From contig UBXG01000006.1 of assembly GCA_900469475.1 (NCBI GenBank), positions 160,818-224,817 of the forward strand: a DNA stretch of 64,000 nucleotides, given 5' to 3'. Position 1 is the first letter of the stretch, and every line of letters starts with the position of its first letter. Shown here piece after piece: positions 58,166 through 64,000 of this stretch. A program made the position numbers and the translations under genes. Under the pieces are notes generated by a model that saw only the letters and a list, made by a program, of their open reading frames with translations, did not search any database and was not told the origin of the DNA. Origin of the DNA: Hyphomicrobiales bacterium. GTDB lineage: Bacteria; Pseudomonadota; Alphaproteobacteria; Rhizobiales; Rhizobiaceae.

Positions 58166-58708
58166 ATGAACATCATTCAGCAGTTGGAAGCCGAACAGGC
58201 TGCCAAGATCGAAGCCAAGCGCACCCTTCCCGCATTTTCCGCTGGCGACACCGTTCGCGTCAACGTGAAGGTCACGGAAGGCAACCGTACCCGCGTTCAG
58301 GCCTATGAAGGCGTTTGCATCGCTCGCTCCGGCGGCGGCCTGCAGGAAAACTTCACGGTTCGCAAGATCTCCTACGGCGAAGGCGTCGAGCGCGTATTCC
58401 CGGTTTACTCGCCGATGATCGAAAGCGTCGAAGTCGTTCGCCGCGGTAAGGTCCGTCGCGCCAAGCTCTACTACCTGCGCGACCTGCGCGGCAAGGCTGC
58501 CCGTATCGTCGAAAACACCGGCACCCGCGCCCGCAAGCTCAACGATGCCGAGCGCCAGGCCCTGGCCGACGAGAAGGCACGCATCGAAGCCGAGAAGGTC
58601 GCAGCCGCTCAGGCGCTCGCAGCTGAAAAGGCAGCAGCCGAAGCCGCAGAAGCAAAGGCAGCTGCAGAAGCTGCTGCAGCCGCAGCAGCCGAGCCGGCAG
58701 CAGAATAA
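58166..58708 (+). CDS. rplS: 50S ribosomal protein L19
   Basis: 180 residues; the ATG follows GAGGTTGATACT. The L19 core is clear in the first 115 residues: [95 protein letters not shown] sequence. The remaining 60 residues are an Ala/Glu/Lys-rich helical tail, longer than usual. A terminator follows. Confidence 0.97.
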   Translation: MNIIQQLEAEQAAKIEAKRTLPAFSAGDTVRVNVKVTEGNRTRVQAYEGVCIARSGGGLQENFTVRKISYGEGVERVFPVYSPMIESVEVVRRGKVRRAKLYYLRDLRGKAARIVENTGTRARKLNDAERQALADEKARIEAEKVAAAQALAAEKAAAEAAEAKAAAEAAAAAAAEPAAE

Positions 58709-58736
58709 GTTTCGATCCATACGGATCGCAAAGCAT

Positions 58737-58763
58737 GAAGGCGGCCCTTGGGTCGCCTTTTTG
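58737..58763 (+). terminator. Rho-independent terminator after rplS
   Basis: AAGGCGGCCC, loop TTG, GGTCGCCTTTTT. One G-T pair in the stem. About 30 bases after the stop. Confidence 0.88.
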
Positions 58764-58920
58764 CTGCCTGCCGTAATGCGACGCGGCAACCGGAAATTTC
58801 TTCGGCCGCCTCATGTTTTAGAGCTGCTTTTCCTTTTTTATGATTGCTACGTTGGCAATAATCTTGCCATCCGCTTTCCAAATGTGACAGTTTTCCGCCA
58901 CGCTAATCGGGGAGATTTCC

Positions 58921-59718
58921 ATGGCATTCCGTCGTTCGTTCCTTCTGGGCCTCAGCGCCCTCGTGCTTGCACCTTTCGCTGCCTTCGCCGCCGACCTTCC
59001 GAACCTCAACGGCAAGACCGTTGTCGTCGTTACCGAGAATGCCTATCCGCCCCTGCAGTTCATCGATCCGAAGACGAACAAGGCAATCGGCTGGGAATAT
59101 GACGCGATGAACGAGATCGCCAAGCGCCTGAACTTCAAGGTCGAGTACCAGAACACCAGCTGGGACGCGATGATCCAGGCCGTCTCGGAAGGCCAGTACA
59201 ACATCGGCATGACCGGCATTACCATCAAGGACGACCGCAAGCAGAAGGTCGATTTTTCCGACCCCTACATGCGCTCCGAGCAATTCATGCTCGTGCGCGG
59301 AGACGAGAAGCGCTTCACCGACGCCAAGAGCTTCGCCGCCTTCAAGGACGGCCTGATCGGCGCGCAGCCGGGCACGACACCCTTCTACACCGCCGTCTAT
59401 TCGGTGCTCGATGGCAACGAGCAGAACCCGCGCATCAAGACCTTCGAAACCTTCGGCGCCACCGTACAGGCACTGAAAACCGGTGACGTCGACACGGTGC
59501 TGACCGACGGCACGGCCGGCAAGGGCTATGTCGATGCCTCCAATGGCGGCTTGAAGCTCGTCGGCGGTCCGCTCGGCACCGAGGATTTCGGCTTCATCTT
59601 CCAGAAGGGTTCAGATCTCGTCGCCCCGATCAATGCCGCCATCGCCAGCCTTAAGGCCGACGGCACGCTCGACGCGCTGAACAAGAAGTGGTTCCTCGAC
59701 TACAAGATGGGCCAATGA
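58921..59718 (+). CDS. Amino-acid ABC transporter substrate-binding protein (GlnH/HisJ type)
   Basis: 265 residues; a signal peptide ends near AFAAD (about residue 22). The body is a family-3 solute-binding protein: [93 protein letters not shown] sequence. Polar amino acids are the family substrates; the exact one is unknown. GGGGAG precedes the ATG. The permease follows. Confidence 0.92.
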   Translation: MAFRRSFLLGLSALVLAPFAAFAADLPNLNGKTVVVVTENAYPPLQFIDPKTNKAIGWEYDAMNEIAKRLNFKVEYQNTSWDAMIQAVSEGQYNIGMTGITIKDDRKQKVDFSDPYMRSEQFMLVRGDEKRFTDAKSFAAFKDGLIGAQPGTTPFYTAVYSVLDGNEQNPRIKTFETFGATVQALKTGDVDTVLTDGTAGKGYVDASNGGLKLVGGPLGTEDFGFIFQKGSDLVAPINAAIASLKADGTLDALNKKWFLDYKMGQ

Positions 59719-59752
59719 ATTCTGAAGATCGATATATTGGAAGCCCGCTCTG

Positions 59753-60631
59753 ATGGCGCCTTTGGCAGGCCCGGGCGGGCACCGCGGCAAGGAAGACTTT
59801 CCCTGGTGGCTGGTCGCCCTCGCTATCCTCGGCATCGTCGCCTCATTCGCAATTGCGGCGAACGGCCTCTATGCCCAGATTTTTTCTCTTCTGCTGAATG
59901 GCATCGGCGTCACGGTCTTCGTGACGCTGGTGGCTTTTACGCTGGCTGTGCTGCTCGGCCTCGGGCTGGCGCTACTCGGCCTGTCGGATTTCCTCGTGCT
60001 GCGACAGGTCGCGCGCTTCTATATCGAGATCGTGCGTGGCATTCCGATACTGGTGCTGCTTTCCTACATCGCATTCGTCGGCACGCCGGCCTTCGTCGCC
60101 GTCTATAACGTCGTCGTCTCGCCATTGATCTCCGCCGGCTGGGCAAGCCCGCTCGTCACCCGCGACGTGCCCTTCGCTTGGCGCACGATCATCGCGCTGA
60201 CCATCGCCTATTCGTCCTTCATCGCCGAAATCTTCCGCGCCGGCATCCAGGCGGTGGACCAGGGCCAGATCGAAGCGGCAAAGGCGCTCGGCCTCAGCCG
60301 CTTCCAGCGCTTTCGCCTCGTCGTCTTTCCCCAGGCGATCCGCGTCATCTTGCCGCCGCTGTCGAATGATTTCATCGCCATGGTGAAGGACAGTTCGCTG
60401 GTCTCCGTACTCGGGGTTGCCGATATCAGCCAGCTCGCCAAGCTCTACTATTCGGCCAATTTCCGCTACTTCGAAACCCTGTCGATCCTCGCCTTCATCT
60501 ACCTGCTTTTGACAATCGGTCTGTCGCTGCTGCTCAGGCAGCTCGAAGCCTGGATGCGCCGCCGCTCCGGCAGCGACCGCTCTGCCTTCCCCCGCCTGGC
60601 CGCGAGCCAGCCGCCGGGCGCGCAGGTGTGA
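59753..60631 (+). CDS. Amino-acid ABC transporter permease
   Basis: 292 residues with about six membrane helices. The HisM/GlnP domain is marked by FYIEIVRGIPILVLL and the EAA loop GIQAVDQGQIEAAKALGLSRFQRFRLVVFPQAIRVILPPLSNDFIAMVKDSSLVSVLG. It pairs with the binding protein upstream. No ATPase gene lies beside it, so it must borrow one. Confidence 0.93.
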   Translation: MAPLAGPGGHRGKEDFPWWLVALAILGIVASFAIAANGLYAQIFSLLLNGIGVTVFVTLVAFTLAVLLGLGLALLGLSDFLVLRQVARFYIEIVRGIPILVLLSYIAFVGTPAFVAVYNVVVSPLISAGWASPLVTRDVPFAWRTIIALTIAYSSFIAEIFRAGIQAVDQGQIEAAKALGLSRFQRFRLVVFPQAIRVILPPLSNDFIAMVKDSSLVSVLGVADISQLAKLYYSANFRYFETLSILAFIYLLLTIGLSLLLRQLEAWMRRRSGSDRSAFPRLAASQPPGAQV

Positions 60632-60695
60632 TGCCAAAGCCGACCGTACCGATGCAATCCCATCGTCACCATTGCCGAGACTTCGGAAAATTGAT

Positions 60696-60830
60696 ATGAG
60701 CAACGCCATGAGTAAGATCATGAGCAAAGACGGACATTGCGTCACGGCTTTCGTGCTGCAGGACCATAAGCGCCTGCCGGCACGCTTCTTTGCGATGATT
60801 TCGGGCGCGCTCAACAGCCGACTTCGCTGA
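60696..60830 (+). CDS. Possible 44-residue basic protein
   Basis: ATG at 60696 with GGAA seven bases upstream. The product reads MSNAMSKIMSKDGHC, then VTAFVLQDHKRLPARFF and AMISGALNSRLR, strongly basic at the end. It fits the gap between the permease and leuC on the same strand. No domain recognised. It may be a real small protein or a chance frame. Confidence 0.4.
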   Translation: MSNAMSKIMSKDGHCVTAFVLQDHKRLPARFFAMISGALNSRLR

Positions 60831-60899
60831 TCACACCCGAGGCCGGCGGTCCTGATCCGTCAATCCCCTTTTCGACAATGCCAATATGGATTTGTAGCC

Positions 60900-62309
<1,410 letters not shown>

Positions 62310-62331
62310 TCGGCCTGAAGGCATGAATGAC

Positions 62332-62360
62332 AAAGGGCGGCCTGATGGCCGCCCTTTTTG
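62332..62360 (+). terminator. Rho-independent terminator of leuC
   Basis: AAAGGGCGGCC, loop TGAT, GGCCGCCCTTT, then TTG. About 25 bases after the stop. Confidence 0.93.
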
Positions 62361-62388
62361 TTTACCGGGGGGAAATTCGCCGGCTGCT

Positions 62389-63291
62389 CTATTGCTTTGA
62401 TGTGACGGCTTGTCTCCCGCCGAGCATGGGATTTCCTGCCGTCGGAGCCTGCTGCGCGCGCTGGCTGAGCCAGACGCTGCCAAGCACGACGACAATGCCG
62501 AACATCTGCATCGGGCTCAGCTGCTGGCCGAGCACCGCCCAGCCCAGGATCACGGCGGTCGTCGGGCTGAGGAAGCCGAGCGGCGAGACCATCGAAGGCT
62601 CGAGCCGCGACAAACCCCGAAACCAGAGAATATAGGTAAGTGCTGCGCCGATCAGCCCGAGATAGGCGAAGCCGAGAACGTTGGCGCCGGTCAGATGCGG
62701 CAGCGGCGGTTCGAGCAACAGCGCCACCGGCAGCAACAGCACGCCTCCTGCCGTCAGCTGCCACGCCGTGAAGGTCAGCGGCGAGACATCGGGCCGCCAG
62801 CGGCGGCTGAGCACAGTGCCGGCTGCCATGGAAAAGGCTCCGGCAATGCCCGCAGCGATACCAATCGGATCGAGCGTCGCATTCGGCGTCAGGATCAGCA
62901 GCGCAACCCCGCCGATGCCGGCAATGGCTGCGATGATGGAAAGGCCGCGGATCGGCGATCCCAGCAGCAAGCGCGCCAGCACAATAACGATCAGCGGCTG
63001 GACGGCACCGACGGTCGCGGCAACGCCACCGGGCAGTCGATAGGCCGAAATGAACAGCAGCCACCAGAAGACAGAGAAATTCAGCGCCCCGAGCACCAGC
63101 GACTTCAGCCACCAGACCCCATGCGGCAACCGCCGCACGATGAGGAGCAGCAGCAGGCCGGCGGGCAGTGCGCGCAGCATGGCGACAGTCAATGGATAAC
63201 CGGCCGGCAAAAGCTGCGTGGTTACCAAATAGGTGCTGCCCCAGATCGCCGGCGCGATGGCGGTGAGCAACAGGTCGAAATTGCGGTTCAT
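62389..63291 (-). CDS. DMT superfamily EamA-type transporter
   Basis: 300 residues with ten membrane helices in two EamA repeats. LLLTAIAPAIWGSTYLVTTQLLPAGYPLTVAMLRALPAGLLLLL opens repeat 1, and LGFAYLGLIGAALTYILWFRGLSRLEPSMVSPLGFLSPTTAVILGWAVLGQ is repeat 2. Probably exports amino acids or drugs. It diverges from a marR gene, with paired operators in the gap, so induction by the exported compound is likely. Confidence 0.92.
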   Translation of the reverse strand: MNRNFDLLLTAIAPAIWGSTYLVTTQLLPAGYPLTVAMLRALPAGLLLLLIVRRLPHGVWWLKSLVLGALNFSVFWWLLFISAYRLPGGVAATVGAVQPLIVIVLARLLLGSPIRGLSIIAAIAGIGGVALLILTPNATLDPIGIAAGIAGAFSMAAGTVLSRRWRPDVSPLTFTAWQLTAGGVLLLPVALLLEPPLPHLTGANVLGFAYLGLIGAALTYILWFRGLSRLEPSMVSPLGFLSPTTAVILGWAVLGQQLSPMQMFGIVVVLGSVWLSQRAQQAPTAGNPMLGGRQAVTSKQ

Positions 63292-63307
63292 GGCCTTGGC
63301 CTCAAAT

Positions 63308-63353
63308 TTATCTTGACCTCAAGATAATCTGAAATACCTTGACGTCAAGATAA
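63308..63353. promoter_or_regulatory. Paired MarR operators in the DMT/marR gap
   Basis: TTATCTTGA-CC-TCAAGATAA is a near-perfect palindrome at 63308-63327. TACCTTGA-CG-TCAAGATAA is at 63335-63353. Centres are 26 bp apart. The ATCTTGAnnTCAAGAT form is typical of MarR-family operators. Both sites sit between the divergent starts. Confidence 0.75.
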
Positions 63354-63373
63354 ATTCATGGCGAGATCTCGTT

Positions 63374-63862
63374 ATGGATCGCATCGATAAAATTCTCGCC
63401 CAGTGGCGCCGTGAACGGCCGGACCTCAACACCACGGCGATGGGCCTTTTCGGGCGCCTGCGCAATCTCGCGCTCCATCTCTCGCGCGAGATGGAGAAGA
63501 CCTTCGGCCGCTTCGGCCTGAACGCGGCGAACTTCGACATGCTGGCGACCCTGCGCCGCTCGGGCGAGCCCTATACCCTCTCCCCCAGCGACCTGATGGA
63601 AACGATGATGGTCTCGTCGGGTACGATGACCAATCGTATCGATCAGCTGGAGAGGGCCGGTCTCGTCGCTCGCAGCCAAAACCCGGATGATGGCCGCAGC
63701 TTCCTGATATCGCTGACGCCAAAAGGTTTCGAGCTTATCGATGCGGCGGTGACGGCGCATGTCGAAACGCAGAAACGCCTGATCTCCACCCTTTCTGAAG
63801 GCGAACAAAAAGCTCTTGACCGGCTGCTGCGCAATTACTTAGCCGACTTCGAATCCAGCTGA
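63374..63862 (+). CDS. MarR family transcriptional regulator
   Basis: 162 residues. LNAANFDMLATLRRSGEPYTLSPSDLMETMMVSSGTMTNRIDQLERAGLVARSQNPDDGRSFLISLTPKGFELIDAAVTAHVETQKRLI-type sequence with a DDGRS wing. It should control the divergent DMT exporter and itself through the two operators at 63.3 kb. Its last 24 bases overlap the 3' end of a LysR-type gene on the minus strand. Confidence 0.92.
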   Translation: MDRIDKILAQWRRERPDLNTTAMGLFGRLRNLALHLSREMEKTFGRFGLNAANFDMLATLRRSGEPYTLSPSDLMETMMVSSGTMTNRIDQLERAGLVARSQNPDDGRSFLISLTPKGFELIDAAVTAHVETQKRLISTLSEGEQKALDRLLRNYLADFESS

Positions 63863-64000
63863 TCGCCCAGAACGCGATCCGGCGCAGACGTCGTGAATGC
63901 AGCCCCTCAGCCAGCGGTGCGCCGGATCCGCATCCATCCGTGGATGCCAGAGCAGCGAGATCATGACGCCCGATGTCGGCACCGGCAACGCAAAACTATG
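63839..64000 (-). CDS. LysR-type regulator, C-terminal end (partial, runs off the window)
   Basis: Fifty-three codons and a TAA at 63841-63839 are visible. LPVPTSGVMISLLWHPRMDADPAHRWLRGCIHDVC matches the C-terminal strand and helix of LysR-family effector domains. The final 16 residues are extra and run into the marR 3' end. The gene continues to the right of position 64000. Confidence 0.65.
   Translation of the reverse strand, partial: HSFALPVPTSGVMISLLWHPRMDADPAHRWLRGCIHDVCAGSRSGRSAGFEVG

Overview
This window looks like chromosomal core sequence from a Rhizobium-type alphaproteobacterium (Rhizobiaceae). It is GC-rich. The gene order is typical of that group: sdhC-sdhD-sdhA, tsaD/gpsA next to hemC-hemD-mitofilin-hemY, dapF-mtaB-ftsY-ispZ-UPF0314, ccmABCDG, tesA beside ybbA-ybbP, and ffh-aroQ-rpsP-rimM-trmD-rplS. 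I see no phage, insertion sequence, integrase, CRISPR array, rRNA or tRNA.

Layout. 0-2.2 kb: succinate dehydrogenase genes on the minus strand, sdhA cut by the left edge. 2.4-5.1 kb: a small secreted protein, a methyltransferase, EVE and YciI proteins, and a PIN-domain toxin-antitoxin pair. 5.1-12 kb: gpsA/tsaD diverging from a haem-synthesis operon. 12-20 kb: TerB-like protein, amidotransferase, poly-gamma-glutamate hydrolase-like protein, MFS exporter, yggT/yggU, ppa, a GNAT enzyme and typA. 19.3-29.7 kb: a GST/MarR divergon, an M3 peptidase, LysE exporters, argG, an SDR, rlmN and an IalB-like protein. 30-39 kb: phhB, a low-molecular-weight phosphatase, thpR, tesA/ybbAP, ybhL with its structured leader, DUF2794 and DUF1223 proteins. 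39-46 kb: acnA and the cytochrome c maturation genes. 46-54 kb: ispZ, ftsY, mtaB, dapF, an SRPBCC protein and a metallo-hydrolase coupled to an unrecognised protein. 54-64 kb: the ffh-to-rplS translation and secretion cluster, an amino-acid ABC importer lacking its ATPase, leuC, and a DMT exporter/MarR divergon ending in a partial LysR gene.

Functional threads are respiration (sdh, acnA, haem synthesis, ccm), membrane protein targeting (ffh, ftsY), translation and RNA modification (tsaD, mtaB, rlmN, trmD, rimM, rpsP, rplS, typA), amino-acid synthesis (argG, dapF, leuC, chorismate mutase) and small exporter/regulator modules with visible paired operators.

The most unusual signals are not genes. 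Palindromic repeat elements occur twice, in opposite orientation and in frame, inside the acidic N-terminal region of ftsY, and the same element forms an inverted pair between ccmA and ccmB. A run of degenerate 27-29 bp tandem repeats lies between the DUF2794 and DUF1223 genes. A promoter-hairpin-terminator unit precedes ffh and could be a small RNA or an attenuator. A ybhL leader structure is visible, and several families of dispersed palindromes sit between or inside operons.
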